From: an uncultured Candidatus Actinomarina sp.
Lineage (GTDB): Bacteria > Actinomycetota > Acidimicrobiia > Actinomarinales > Actinomarinaceae
DNA length: 64,000 bases
Direction of reading: 5' to 3'
NCBI GenBank assembly: GCA_902619825.1
Contig: CACNFT010000002.1
Coordinates: forward strand, 62,001-126,000
Below, one piece after another: positions 33,457-41,905 of the stretch; within the stretch, counting starts at the first letter, position 1; every line of letters begins with the position of its first letter. The notes below the pieces were generated by a model. That model was not told the origin of the DNA. It did not search any database and saw only the letters and a program-made list of their open reading frames with translations. The position numbers were made by a program, and so were the translations under genes.

Positions 33457-34146
33457 CCAGTCATATATTTTACTTGTTGGTTCATCTTCTAAATATTCAG
33501 GATGCCACTGTATTCCAATTGCGTCCCAGCCATTGGTTATTTCAATTCCTTCGATAACTCCATCATCAGATCTTGCTGAAATAATTAAATCTTTACCTAA
33601 TTTATCGATACCTTGATGATGTATGCTATTAACTTCAAAATTGTTTGACTGCACAATGCCTTCTAATTTTGTATCTTTTTCAACGATTATTCTATGAACA
33701 TATCTTCTTGCGTCACCATAAGGTTTTTGATGTTCAATTTCATTAAAACCACTTTTTTTTAGATCTTGATGCAGTGTTCCACCTTTGTAAACATTTAATA
33801 GTTGATGGCCTCTACATATAGCCAGTGTTCTAATGTTTTTATTTTCAGCCTCTTTAAGTAAGTTTAATTCTGTTGTGTCACGTAAATCATCTACTCTTTC
33901 TACCGTATCATCTTGGTTTTGGTCATACATTTTGGGATTTATATCACCTCCACCAGTAACTACGAGTGCGTTTATTCCAGATAAATTAATTGTTTCCCTA
34001 TTTTGTTGCGGGATGATATTAACTTGTGCTCCATGATTATTACATTGTTTTATAAAATCAAAATTTAAAACTGAGCATTCAATTTCACCGGCAGACATTT
34101 TTACATCTTTATTTCCTGTACTAATTCCTACTATAAAATTATTCAT
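33442..34146 (-). CDS. puuD: Gamma-glutamyl-GABA hydrolase family protein (class I amidotransferase fold)
   Basis: A 234-residue PuuD-type hydrolase. VVTGGGDINP, the nucleophile Cys in AICRGHQLLNV, HQDL, the SIHHQGIDKLG segment and the catalytic His/Glu in GIQWHPEYLED are all seen. The family removes the gamma-glutamyl group from gamma-glutamyl-GABA, releasing GABA in putrescine breakdown. gabT at 10990 could use the GABA. Other substrates are known in the family, so the symbol is tentative. It is coupled to ridA upstream by an eight-base overlap. Confidence 0.8.
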   Translation of the reverse strand: MNNFIVGISTGNKDVKMSAGEIECSVLNFDFIKQCNNHGAQVNIIPQQNRETINLSGINALVVTGGGDINPKMYDQNQDDTVERVDDLRDTTELNLLKEAENKNIRTLAICRGHQLLNVYKGGTLHQDLKKSGFNEIEHQKPYGDARRYVHRIIVEKDTKLEGIVQSNNFEVNSIHHQGIDKLGKDLIISARSDDGVIEGIEITNGWDAIGIQWHPEYLEDEPTSKIYDWLINS

Positions 34147-34558
34147 TTATATAAAACACAGTTTGAACTTCAACACAGACATTAAGTGGCAAACTTGAAA
34201 CTCCCACTGCAGACCTTGTTGGTTTTTCCGAAAAGAACTCATCTAATTTATCAGTAAAACCATTTAATACTTTAGGTTGATCTATAAAGTCCGGTGAAGA
34301 ATTAACAAATCCTAATACATTTACAGGAATTATTTTTTTTACATCTGAAATTGTTAAAAGTGAAGCAATAGTAAGTTCCGCACATAATGACGCTGCATCG
34401 TACCCTTCCTCTATAGAAATTTCATTAGGAATTTTACCGATAATTTTCTTTTCGTCAGTGATAGGAACATGTCCTGAAGTATATATAAAGTCACCAATCT
34501 TTTTCACTGTTACATAGTTACCAGCTGCTTTTGGTGCCTCAGGCAATTTATCATTCAT
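34139..34558 (-). CDS. RidA/YjgF-family protein
   Basis: A 139-residue RidA-superfamily protein. Members hydrolyse reactive enamine/imine intermediates from PLP enzymes. The start region YVTVKKIGDFIYTSGHVP and the C-terminal RSAVGVSSLPLNVCVEVQTV (with the substrate Arg in the RSAVG segment) fit the family. The ATG at 34558 is preferred; the frame also opens at a TTG at 34576. It overlaps gap by eight bases and puuD by eight bases. The archetypal RidA motif differs, so it may belong to one of the Rid1-7 subfamilies. Confidence 0.85.
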   Translation of the reverse strand: MNDKLPEAPKAAGNYVTVKKIGDFIYTSGHVPITDEKKIIGKIPNEISIEEGYDAASLCAELTIASLLTISDVKKIIPVNVLGFVNSSPDFIDQPKVLNGFTDKLDEFFSEKPTRSAVGVSSLPLNVCVEVQTVFYINE

Positions 34559-35555
34559 CTTTTGATAATTTTTCAAGTAAATCTACAACACGATTTGAAT
34601 AACCCCATTCATTGTCATACCAGCAAACTACTTTGATATGGTTGTTATTTAGTATTTGTGTTGATGAAGCATCATAAATACTTGAATGAGGATTCTTGAG
34701 AATATCTGTAGAAACAAGGGGGATGTCTGAGTAATCTAGAATTCCTTTAAGTTCATTTTCAGAAGCTTTTTTTACTGCATTATTTATGTCTTCAATTGTT
34801 ACTTCTTTTTCTACTTCAACAACAAGGTCTACAACACTACCATTCGGGACAGGAACTCTCATAGCCATACCATCAAGTTTTCCATTTAACTCGGGTAAAA
34901 CCATACCAACAGCCTTAGCTGCACCAGTAGATGTTGGAATTATATTTTGTGTTGCGTTTCTTCCTCTCCTAAAGTCGCTGTGAGTTGTCTCTGCTAGGGC
35001 TTGATCATTTGTATAAGCATGAACAGTTGTCATCAATCCTGATTTAATTTTAAAGTTATCATTTAACACCTTTGCTATTGGAGCTAAACAATTAGTCGTA
35101 CATGATGCATTAGAAATCAATTTATCGTCTGGATTTAAGGAATTGTCGTTTACACCTAAAACTACTGTTGCATCTATTTCATCTTTAGGGGGTACTGTTA
35201 GGACAACTTTTTTTGCACCTGAGGAGATGTGTTTATCTAATGAGTCTTTATCTCTAAAAAAACCAGTTGATTCTACTACCAAATCAACACCTAAATCACT
35301 CCAAGGAATCTCTCCAGGATCACTGTGGGATATTAATTTAATTTTTCTGTCCCCAACAATTAAGTAATCATCCTCTAATTCAACATTCAGGTTTAAAATT
35401 CCCATTATTGAATCATGTTTAAATAGATATGATAATGTTTCTTTATCACCTAGGTCATTAATTGCAATTACGTTTAAATCTGAATTTGATTCAACAATTA
35501 TTCTTAAAATAGACCTACCTATTCTTCCAAAGCCATTTATTCCAATATTATTCAA
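34551..35555 (-). CDS. gap: Glyceraldehyde-3-phosphate dehydrogenase (catalytic copy)
   Basis: A 334-residue GAPDH that oxidises glyceraldehyde 3-phosphate with NAD(P) and phosphate. INGFGRIGR binds the coenzyme, ISNASCTTNCLAPIAKVL holds the nucleophile Cys152, and His179 is in TTVHAYTNDQ. WYDNEWGYSNRVVDLL ends the fold. Translation starts at TTG 35555 with GGAGG six bases upstream; this signal lies inside the end of the tandem GAPDH-like gene, which it overlaps by eight bases, so both products should be made together. Confidence 0.95.
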   Translation of the reverse strand: MNNIGINGFGRIGRSILRIIVESNSDLNVIAINDLGDKETLSYLFKHDSIMGILNLNVELEDDYLIVGDRKIKLISHSDPGEIPWSDLGVDLVVESTGFFRDKDSLDKHISSGAKKVVLTVPPKDEIDATVVLGVNDNSLNPDDKLISNASCTTNCLAPIAKVLNDNFKIKSGLMTTVHAYTNDQALAETTHSDFRRGRNATQNIIPTSTGAAKAVGMVLPELNGKLDGMAMRVPVPNGSVVDLVVEVEKEVTIEDINNAVKKASENELKGILDYSDIPLVSTDILKNPHSSIYDASSTQILNNNHIKVVCWYDNEWGYSNRVVDLLEKLSKDE

Positions 35556-36558
35556 ATTGCTCCTCCGATGATTTCACCGCTTCAATTATCCTTGAGGCAT
35601 AACCCCATCCATTATCAAACCAAATGATTAGTTTTAATTTATCTTCATCAATACACATAGTTGATAATCCATCAATTAACCCGGAGAGAGAATTTCCAAC
35701 CACATCTGAAGAAACAATTGGATCATAAGTAAATCCAATAATATTTTTCAATGAATTATCTTTGATTACTTTCTCAAGATAACTATTCACCTCATCTTTA
35801 GATGTTTTAGTTTTTAAATTCAAAGTCAAATCGATCGTACTTCCATCTGGTACGGGTACTGTCATTGAAAACGAAGCTATTTTATCTTTAAGCATTGGTA
35901 ATGCACTCTCAATAACCTTTGATGAATTAGTAATTGATGGAATAATATTTTCTCCAGCTGCTCGATTTTTTCTAAATCCAGCACCCGCTACATCAGCAAG
36001 ACGATTCGAATTTGAATATCCATGAACCGTTGTTAAAAATACTTCATTAATTCCATACTCAGACTCAATAACTTTTAGAATGGGACCAACCGCGTTTGCA
36101 GTGTTTGAGCCAAAAGAAATAATGTCTGATTCCAAACTTATTGATTCATCGTTACATCCTGACACGAGTAATGGAATATTCGAAAAATCAACTGGAGTTG
36201 AAGCTATAAATACTTTCTTTGCACCTTTAGATATATGATTTTGAGCTTCATCTAAATTTTGAGATTTACCAGTTGCTAATATGACTATATCTGTATTTAG
36301 ACTTGTCCAGTCCGATTCATCTGCATTTTTCCATGAATTAAAGATAGTTTCTTTTCCATTAACCGATATTACGTCATCAGAGACATTTACTTCATGACTC
36401 AATTTTCCATAAATTGAATCGTATTTGAGTAAATAAATTAAATTATCTTTATCTGCAGTATCAGATACAGAAACGATATTTATATTATCTTCTTCCAGAG
36501 TTTGTCTAAAAATGTCTCTACCAACTCTTCCGAAACCAACTAAAGATACGTTAACCAA
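35548..36558 (-). CDS. GAPDH-like protein lacking the catalytic cysteine
   Basis: A 336-residue GAPDH homologue, co-linear with the active copy behind it. The coenzyme motif VGFGRVGRD and His179 (TTVHGYSNSNR) are kept, but the active-site signature SNASCTTN reads SFGSNTANAV, with Asn152 exactly where the nucleophile Cys152 sits in the neighbour. The other fold elements (PVPDGSTIDLTL, WFDNGWGYASRI) are intact, so it should fold and could form mixed tetramers. It is probably a pseudoenzyme with a regulatory or structural role. The start is TTG 36558 with GAGG eight bases upstream. Confidence 0.88.
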   Translation of the reverse strand: MVNVSLVGFGRVGRDIFRQTLEEDNINIVSVSDTADKDNLIYLLKYDSIYGKLSHEVNVSDDVISVNGKETIFNSWKNADESDWTSLNTDIVILATGKSQNLDEAQNHISKGAKKVFIASTPVDFSNIPLLVSGCNDESISLESDIISFGSNTANAVGPILKVIESEYGINEVFLTTVHGYSNSNRLADVAGAGFRKNRAAGENIIPSITNSSKVIESALPMLKDKIASFSMTVPVPDGSTIDLTLNLKTKTSKDEVNSYLEKVIKDNSLKNIIGFTYDPIVSSDVVGNSLSGLIDGLSTMCIDEDKLKLIIWFDNGWGYASRIIEAVKSSEEQFE

Positions 36559-36635
36559 CTGTCATTCCTCACTTCTGTTTTTTTACAAAAATATTGGTAC
36601 AATCAAATAATAATATTATCGAATTGTTGAAAATT

Positions 36636-37760
36636 ATGTCTAATTTAGATAAAAAAATTGAAAATTATATTTTTGGAAATATTCCAACTTCAGAATTACT
36701 TGATAAGGCCTATGATATAAAAGTTCAAAATTTTGGTAAAACAATAACATACAGTCCTAAAGTTTTTATCCCTTTAACAACATTATGTCAGGACTCTTGT
36801 GCCTATTGCACTTTTGTAAAAACCCCAAAAGAGGGAGGTACTTATCTTACATTTGAAGAAGTTGATGCTATCGCAAATGTGGGAGATAAATCAGGATGCT
36901 TTGAAGCTCTATTTACGCTTGGGGATAAACCAGAAATTAAATGGACTTTTGCAAAAGAGGAATTAAGACGATTAGGTTTTAGTACAACTTTTGATTACTT
37001 GATTGAAAATGCAAAAAGAGTAAATGAAAAATACCATTTATTTCCTCACATTAATCCTGGTTTAATGTCAAGAAAGGAAATTAAACAATACAGGCAATAT
37101 TCACCATCTGGTGGCTTAATGCTTGAATCCTTTTCAAAAACCTTATCTCAGAAAGGTAATGCACATTATGGTGCAAAAACTAAAGATATAAACTTAAGAT
37201 TAGAAACTCTTGAAAATGCAATGAATGAAAAATATCCAATGACCACAGGTCTATTGTTGGGAATTACTGATACTAAAAATGAAATCATTCAAGATATATA
37301 TCAACTTATTCAAACCTGTAAAGTAAATACATCCATTCAAGAAGTGATACTTCAAAATTTCAGAGCAAAGCAAAATACATTAATGAAGAATCATTCAGAA
37401 ATTGTAAACGATCTATTTATGAGAATAATTGCAACAACACGGTTATTTTTGCCAAATCACATTTCATTACAAATACCTCCAAATTTAGCAAGCAATATTG
37501 AATTATTTTTAAAATCTGGAATAAATGATCTTGGAGGAATATCTCCAAAAACAATTGATTGGGTTAATCCAGATCATAAATGGCCAAATTTAATCGAACT
37601 TAAAGACGTAATTAAACAAACAGATCAAAATCTTATCCCTCGTTTACCTGTCTATCCTTCATATATAAATAAAGATTGGTTAAGCCCAAGTATTTATGAA
37701 AAAGTAAGTAATGTAGTTAATGAAAATGGATACCCAAAAGAACATGAATTTACTAAATAA
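36636..37760 (+). CDS. cofG: 7,8-didemethyl-8-hydroxy-5-deazariboflavin synthase subunit CofG
   Basis: A radical-SAM enzyme of about 374 residues that, with CofH, forms the deazaflavin ring (FO) of coenzyme F420 from tyrosine and the flavin precursor. The cluster Cys triplet is CQDSCAYC (CxxxCxxC), followed by FVKTPKEGGTYLTFEEV and the later NFRAKQNTLM, PPNLAS and DLGGISP blocks. The ATG at 36636 is taken as start; the frame opens 14 codons earlier at TTG 36594. In most Actinobacteria CofG and CofH are fused as FbiC; here they are separate overlapping genes. Confidence 0.93.
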   Translation: MSNLDKKIENYIFGNIPTSELLDKAYDIKVQNFGKTITYSPKVFIPLTTLCQDSCAYCTFVKTPKEGGTYLTFEEVDAIANVGDKSGCFEALFTLGDKPEIKWTFAKEELRRLGFSTTFDYLIENAKRVNEKYHLFPHINPGLMSRKEIKQYRQYSPSGGLMLESFSKTLSQKGNAHYGAKTKDINLRLETLENAMNEKYPMTTGLLLGITDTKNEIIQDIYQLIQTCKVNTSIQEVILQNFRAKQNTLMKNHSEIVNDLFMRIIATTRLFLPNHISLQIPPNLASNIELFLKSGINDLGGISPKTIDWVNPDHKWPNLIELKDVIKQTDQNLIPRLPVYPSYINKDWLSPSIYEKVSNVVNENGYPKEHEFTK

Positions 37761-39591
37761 CATATCTTTTTTGAGGATTCGTCCGTGTGATTCAGATAAT
37801 GAAATTTATCTAAATTCAAGAAAAAAAGAGGGAACTTCATCTTTTTATATAGACAAACCCGTTGATCTTGAAAAAATACATAAAAAAGATTTCCAAACAA
37901 TTTCAGACAACAAACATGATGAATCATTTCAGTGGTTTGTAACTTACAAAAATTGGAAAGAATTTGAAGATGTTGATTCCCACAGGATAGTTTATAGATC
38001 CTCTAACAATTTAGAAAATGACATTGAAGTAATTACAAGATTAAATCCATCCTATGTACTTCTAACAGATTTAGAAAACATTAAATTTCTAAAGAATATT
38101 CAACCATCACTTAATTTTAAAATATCAAAATATGTTAACTCCATAGAGGAAGCAAAAGAATCTATGGCAAAAGGAGTCCAAGATCTCTGGCTAAGAGACT
38201 GGAGTTATAAAGATATAAAAGAGTTAAAAAATAATTCAAATTTTGAATTATTCGAGAGAACACTATTTTCACTTGTTAATGTAAATAAAGCTCGAAAATT
38301 ACTATCAAAAATTCAATTTACTAATTTTTTACAATTACGAGATGTAAGAGGCTATAAACGATTTCCTACAAATTGGTCTCCAGGCTCTGGAAAGGAAATT
38401 CCAAAACTAAATGGATTAACATATAACCTTTCATCTTCCTTCAAATCAACTAATTTTGAAAAAATCTTATCTAAAGCTCAAGAAGGAAATGAGATTAGTA
38501 ATGATGAATTAGAAGAACTTTTTAAAACGTCTGGTATGTATATAAACAAAATCGCAGAAGTTGCAGATAATTTAAATCGTTCAATTAATAAAGATGATGT
38601 AACATTTGTCAAAAATCGTAATATTAATTACACAAACCAATGCTATTTTAAGTGTGGCTTTTGTGGATTCTCAAAAGGACCAAAAAGTCTTAATCTCAAA
38701 GAAAAACCATATAACCTAGAGCCACAAGAAGTTGTGAATCGAAGTGTTGAAGCTTTTAACGACGGAGCTTCTGAAGTATGCCTCCAAGGGGGTATTCATC
38801 CTGAGTACACGGGTAAATTTTATCTAGAACTTGTAAAACAGATTAAAAAAGAAGTACCTGATTTACATATACATGGATTTACTCCTTTAGAAATTTGGCA
38901 GGGTGCTGAGACTATAAATTTAAGTGTCGAAGATTACCTAATCTTACTAAAGGATGCAGGATTAAATACACTACCAGGGACAGCAGCTGAAATACTTGAT
39001 AACAGAATAAGAAAATATTTATGTCCAGATAAAATTACATCTGAACAATGGGGATATGTTATGGAAGTGGCCCATTCTTTAGAAATTAAATCTACAGCGA
39101 CAATTATGTTTGGTCACATTGATGATATAAAATCTTGGGTCAATCATTTTGATTTAATTAAAATGATTCAAAAGAGAACTAAGGGCTTTACTGAAATAGT
39201 TCCATTGCCTTTTGTACACATGGGTTCTCCAATTTTTCTTCAGGGAAAAAGCATGCCAGGACCTACTTGGGATGAAGTAACTTTAATCCATGCTCTTGCA
39301 AGAATTTATTTTTATGGCTCAATTGATAATATTCAGGCAAGTTGGGTAAAACTGGGACACGATGGTGCTTCAAAACTACTTCATGCAGGTGTTAATGACC
39401 TTGGTGGAACACTAATTAATGAAAATATTAGTAGAGCTTCAGGTGCTGATCATGGTCAGCACACAACCGATATAGAATTTGTTGAACTTATTGAGAAAAG
39501 TAATAAGAAGCCTTTTTTAAGAAATACTCTTTATACAGAAAAAAAGAGCTTGTCTGCAATTTCAAATTTAGAGAATGTTATCAAACTTTAA
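37720..39591 (+). CDS. cofH: FO synthase subunit CofH with an extra N-terminal domain
   Basis: A 623-residue protein. Residues from about 255 are a complete CofH: NINYTNQCYFKCGFCGF contains the radical-SAM triplet Cys308, Cys312 and Cys315, followed by CLQGGIHPEYTG, LHIHGFTPLEI, GLNTLPGTAAEIL and GVNDLGGTL. Residues 1-250 are not CofG and I do not recognise them; they seem to alternate strands and helices (NPSYVLLTDLENIKFLKNI, then SIEEAKESMAKGVQDLWLRD). CofH alone is usually 350-400 residues. The start overlaps cofG by 41 bases; an ATG at 37744 would shorten this to 17. It overlaps trmD by 17 bases. Confidence 0.9.
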   Translation: MKMDTQKNMNLLNNISFLRIRPCDSDNEIYLNSRKKEGTSSFYIDKPVDLEKIHKKDFQTISDNKHDESFQWFVTYKNWKEFEDVDSHRIVYRSSNNLENDIEVITRLNPSYVLLTDLENIKFLKNIQPSLNFKISKYVNSIEEAKESMAKGVQDLWLRDWSYKDIKELKNNSNFELFERTLFSLVNVNKARKLLSKIQFTNFLQLRDVRGYKRFPTNWSPGSGKEIPKLNGLTYNLSSSFKSTNFEKILSKAQEGNEISNDELEELFKTSGMYINKIAEVADNLNRSINKDDVTFVKNRNINYTNQCYFKCGFCGFSKGPKSLNLKEKPYNLEPQEVVNRSVEAFNDGASEVCLQGGIHPEYTGKFYLELVKQIKKEVPDLHIHGFTPLEIWQGAETINLSVEDYLILLKDAGLNTLPGTAAEILDNRIRKYLCPDKITSEQWGYVMEVAHSLEIKSTATIMFGHIDDIKSWVNHFDLIKMIQKRTKGFTEIVPLPFVHMGSPIFLQGKSMPGPTWDEVTLIHALARIYFYGSIDNIQASWVKLGHDGASKLLHAGVNDLGGTLINENISRASGADHGQHTTDIEFVELIEKSNKKPFLRNTLYTEKKSLSAISNLENVIKL

Positions 39592-40213
39592 CGTTATTAC
39601 TTTATTCCCTGAGATATTTCAAAAGTGGATAAATGTTGGCGTTCTTTCCCATGGTATTAAAGAAAAATTATTTGAATTTAGCAGCACTAATTTAAGAGAT
39701 TATGGCATTGGTAGTTATAAACAAGTGGATGACGCTCCTTACGGTGGAGGACCAGGGATGGTATTAATGGTTGAGCCTTTAGATTATGCAATTAAGGAAT
39801 CGAAGAAAGATATCAACATATTTTTATCACCAAGCGGACAACAATTAAATGAAGATTTGATACAAGATCTTCACGGATATGAATCAGCGAATATTATTTG
39901 TGGAAGATATGAAGGCTTTGATCAAAGAATAATCGAAATGCATAGCGATTATGAAATTGCGATCGGACAGACGGTTGTATCTGGTGGAGAGGTTCCTGCG
40001 ATGTTTTTAATTGAAGCTTTAGTAAGAAAAATTCCAGGAATTCTTGGGAATTCAGAATCTCTAACAAATGAATCATTTACAAACAACAAATCTGATTTTC
40101 CTGTATATACAAGACCTGAAATTTATGAAAATCTTAATGTTCCTGAAGTCTTGTTATCTGGTGATCATAGAAGAATTGAAGAATGGAAAAAGAATAATTT
40201 AAAAGACATTTAA
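39575..40213 (+). CDS. trmD: tRNA (guanine-37-N1)-methyltransferase
   Basis: A 212-residue TrmD of the SPOUT (knotted) class that methylates G37 of tRNAs. VITLFPEIF, the DDAPYGGGPGMVL loop, LSPSGQQLNE, ICGRYEGFDQRI and the knot segment IGQTVVSGGEVPAM are intact; YTRPEIYENLNVPEVLLSGDH marks the C-terminal domain. It ends soon after HRRIEEWKK, about 25 residues short of typical TrmD. It stands before rplS as in most bacteria, but is separated from rimM by a 6 kb gene cassette. Confidence 0.95.
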   Translation: MLSNFNVITLFPEIFQKWINVGVLSHGIKEKLFEFSSTNLRDYGIGSYKQVDDAPYGGGPGMVLMVEPLDYAIKESKKDINIFLSPSGQQLNEDLIQDLHGYESANIICGRYEGFDQRIIEMHSDYEIAIGQTVVSGGEVPAMFLIEALVRKIPGILGNSESLTNESFTNNKSDFPVYTRPEIYENLNVPEVLLSGDHRRIEEWKKNNLKDI

Positions 40214-40249
40214 ACTCTTTTTATATCTATAATTTCAATCTGAGGGAAC

Positions 40250-40597
40250 ATGAATTTAATACAAGAAATTGAAAACAATCAACTCAAAACAGATTTACCT
40301 GATATTAAATCTGGTGATACTGTAAAAGTTAATGTCAAAGTTTCAGAGGGCAATAGAGAGAGAATTCAAACCTATGAGGGTGTTGTTATCTCTTTAAAGG
40401 GTGTTACTGTCAACAAAACGATAACAGTCCGCAAACTTTCTTTTGGTGTTGGTGTTGAAAGAATATTTCCAATACATGCGCCAATTATTGATTCAATAGA
40501 AGTTACTCGAAAAGGTAAAGTAAGAAGATCAAAACTTTATTATCTAAGAGATAGAATCGGAAAATCTGCAAAAATCAAAGAAGACAGAACTACCTAA
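40250..40597 (+). CDS. rplS: 50S ribosomal protein L19
   Basis: A 115-residue L19 found at the 30S-50S interface. The family core [25 protein letters not shown], then [21 protein letters not shown] and the basic [20 protein letters not shown] end are visible. GAGGG precedes the ATG at a normal distance. It lies 36 bases after trmD and before lepB in a conserved order. Confidence 0.97.
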   Translation: MNLIQEIENNQLKTDLPDIKSGDTVKVNVKVSEGNRERIQTYEGVVISLKGVTVNKTITVRKLSFGVGVERIFPIHAPIIDSIEVTRKGKVRRSKLYYLRDRIGKSAKIKEDRTT

Positions 40598-40608
40598 AGT
40601 AAAATAAA

Positions 40609-41199
40609 ATTATTATTAAATTTCTTAAAAATTTCACAACTATATTAGCTGCCTTTGTAATAGCTACTGTTTTAAGAACATTTTTATTTCAAATATATTT
40701 CATTCCAAGTTTGTCAATGTTCCCAAATATAAATATTGACGATAGAGTTTTAGTTGTAAAAGATGAGATTATTGATTTCGAATATAATTTAGGTGATATT
40801 GTCGTATTCTACGCTCCACAGTCCTCAATTCCATTAAGCACCGATCTATTGATTAGTAATTTAAAAATATGGAATTTAATAACTCAAAATGAAGTTAATG
40901 ATCAAGCCACGGTTTATATTAAGCGAATAGTAGGTACACCTGGCGATCAGATAAATATAGAAAGTAATGGATCAATTTTCGTTAATGACATTGAGTTAGA
41001 AATCAAAAATGTAAATAATACAAACAACGGAGATACTTTTGAAATTAAATTATCTGAATATGAATATTTTCTTATAGGAGATAACAGAGAGAACAGTTTC
41101 GATTCAAGGATGTTTGGTCCTATCTCAAGCGATAGAATAATTGGTAAAGCCTATTTTAAAATATATCCGTTTAGTGAATTCAAGAATTTAAATGATTGA
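40609..41199 (+). CDS. lepB: Signal peptidase I, apparent non-canonical start codon
   Basis: A type-I signal peptidase. The frame codes for the expected N-terminal membrane anchor FTTILAAFVIATVLRTFLF directly before the catalytic PSLSMFP (Ser36 counted from ATT 40609). The catalytic Lys105 is in YIKRIVGTPGD, and GDNRENSFDSRMFGPI is box E. Between the in-frame stop at 40600-40602 and the Ser there is no ATG, GTG or TTG except TTG 40711, which would delete the anchor. ATT at 40609, 40612 or 40615, or ATA, is therefore the probable start; an assembly error is the alternative. The gene follows rplS by 11 bases and overlaps rnhB by eight. Confidence 0.82.
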   Translation: MIIKFLKNFTTILAAFVIATVLRTFLFQIYFIPSLSMFPNINIDDRVLVVKDEIIDFEYNLGDIVVFYAPQSSIPLSTDLLISNLKIWNLITQNEVNDQATVYIKRIVGTPGDQINIESNGSIFVNDIELEIKNVNNTNNGDTFEIKLSEYEYFLIGDNRENSFDSRMFGPISSDRIIGKAYFKIYPFSEFKNLND

Positions 41200-41794
41200 A
41201 TATCAAAATTGGGCCAAAAATAAAAATCAAAGAATTATCGGCGCTGACGAAGTTGGTCGTGGTTCGTTAGCTGGGCCTATTGTTGGAGCTGCCGTTAAGC
41301 TTGAATTTCAACATTTAGATTTGTTAAGTGATGTAAAAGATTCTAAAAAATTATCTCCGAAAAAAAGAGAAGAAATTTATGAAAGGGTAAAAGAAAATAG
41401 AATCGAATATTTTATTTCAGAATGTTCAAATTTACATATTGACCAAAATGGCATATCTGTCTCAAACAAAGAAGTGTTGTTTAATTCCATCAATAAGTTG
41501 TATCAGAAATCAGACAAGGTCTATGTTGATCATTTCAAAATAGACAAATTTGGTTCCATATCTCTGGTTAGGGGAGAAGATAATAGTTACTCCATTGCAC
41601 TGGCAAGTATTATTGCAAAGGTCTACAGAGATAATTTAATGGTTGATTTTGGAACAAAATATCCTCAATATTTATTTGAAAAAAATAAAGGTTACGGAAC
41701 AAGAGAACATTTAAATATGATTGAAAAATATGGAGTTTGTGATATCCATAGACTTTCTTTTAACTTAGGGCCCACGCAACAACTGCAACGGTAA
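41192..41794 (+). CDS. rnhB: Ribonuclease HII
   Basis: A 200-residue RNase HII that removes ribonucleotides from DNA and RNA-DNA hybrids. GADEVGRGSLAGP holds the first catalytic Asp-Glu pair, DSKKLSPKKRE follows, YVDHFKID supplies the third Asp, and SIALASIIAKVYRD is the family signature with the fourth acidic site nearby. It overlaps lepB by eight bases. Its last 35 bases overlap a possible small gene on the other strand. Confidence 0.95.
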   Translation: MIEYQNWAKNKNQRIIGADEVGRGSLAGPIVGAAVKLEFQHLDLLSDVKDSKKLSPKKREEIYERVKENRIEYFISECSNLHIDQNGISVSNKEVLFNSINKLYQKSDKVYVDHFKIDKFGSISLVRGEDNSYSIALASIIAKVYRDNLMVDFGTKYPQYLFEKNKGYGTREHLNMIEKYGVCDIHRLSFNLGPTQQLQR

Positions 41795-41867
41795 TGATTA
41801 ACGCAAATATGATATTTGCATAATCTACTCTGTTAGCCTTATATGGTTTATTCGGATCAAAGCCCAT
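41760..41867 (-). CDS. Probable small single-pass membrane protein (35 aa)
   Basis: A 35-residue frame: a polar start (MGFDPNKPYKANRVDY) and one hydrophobic helix (ANIIFALIITVAVVAWALS). Composition and layout look like a genuine small membrane protein, not noise. TAGAAT on the minus strand lies six bases before the ATG, as in leaderless mRNAs. The gene overlaps the 3' end of rnhB by 35 bases and is divergent from the enoyl-CoA hydratase gene. Function unknown; too short for routine gene calling. Confidence 0.6.
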   Translation of the reverse strand: MGFDPNKPYKANRVDYANIIFALIITVAVVAWALS

Positions 41868-41873
41868 GTCTAC

Positions 41874-41898
41874 ATTCTATATAAAAACTGATTAATAT
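41874..41898. promoter_or_regulatory. Divergent leaderless promoters, small protein / enoyl-CoA hydratase
   Basis: The two ATGs are 38 bases apart. On the minus strand TAGAAT (41879-41874) ends six bases before the small-protein ATG; on the plus strand TAATAT (41893-41898) ends seven bases before the hydratase ATG. Neither start has a Shine-Dalgarno sequence. Confidence 0.45.
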
Positions 41899-41905
41899 TT
41901 ATATT

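Noticed and set aside
36594-39591. Fused FbiC
   Set aside because: CofG has its own stop codon and cofH starts in another frame; the extra N-terminal part of CofH is not a second CofG.
41795-41905. tRNA or other structured RNA in the rnhB/hydratase gap
   Set aside because: No cloverleaf or CCA end is seen; the small membrane protein and two promoters account for the segment.
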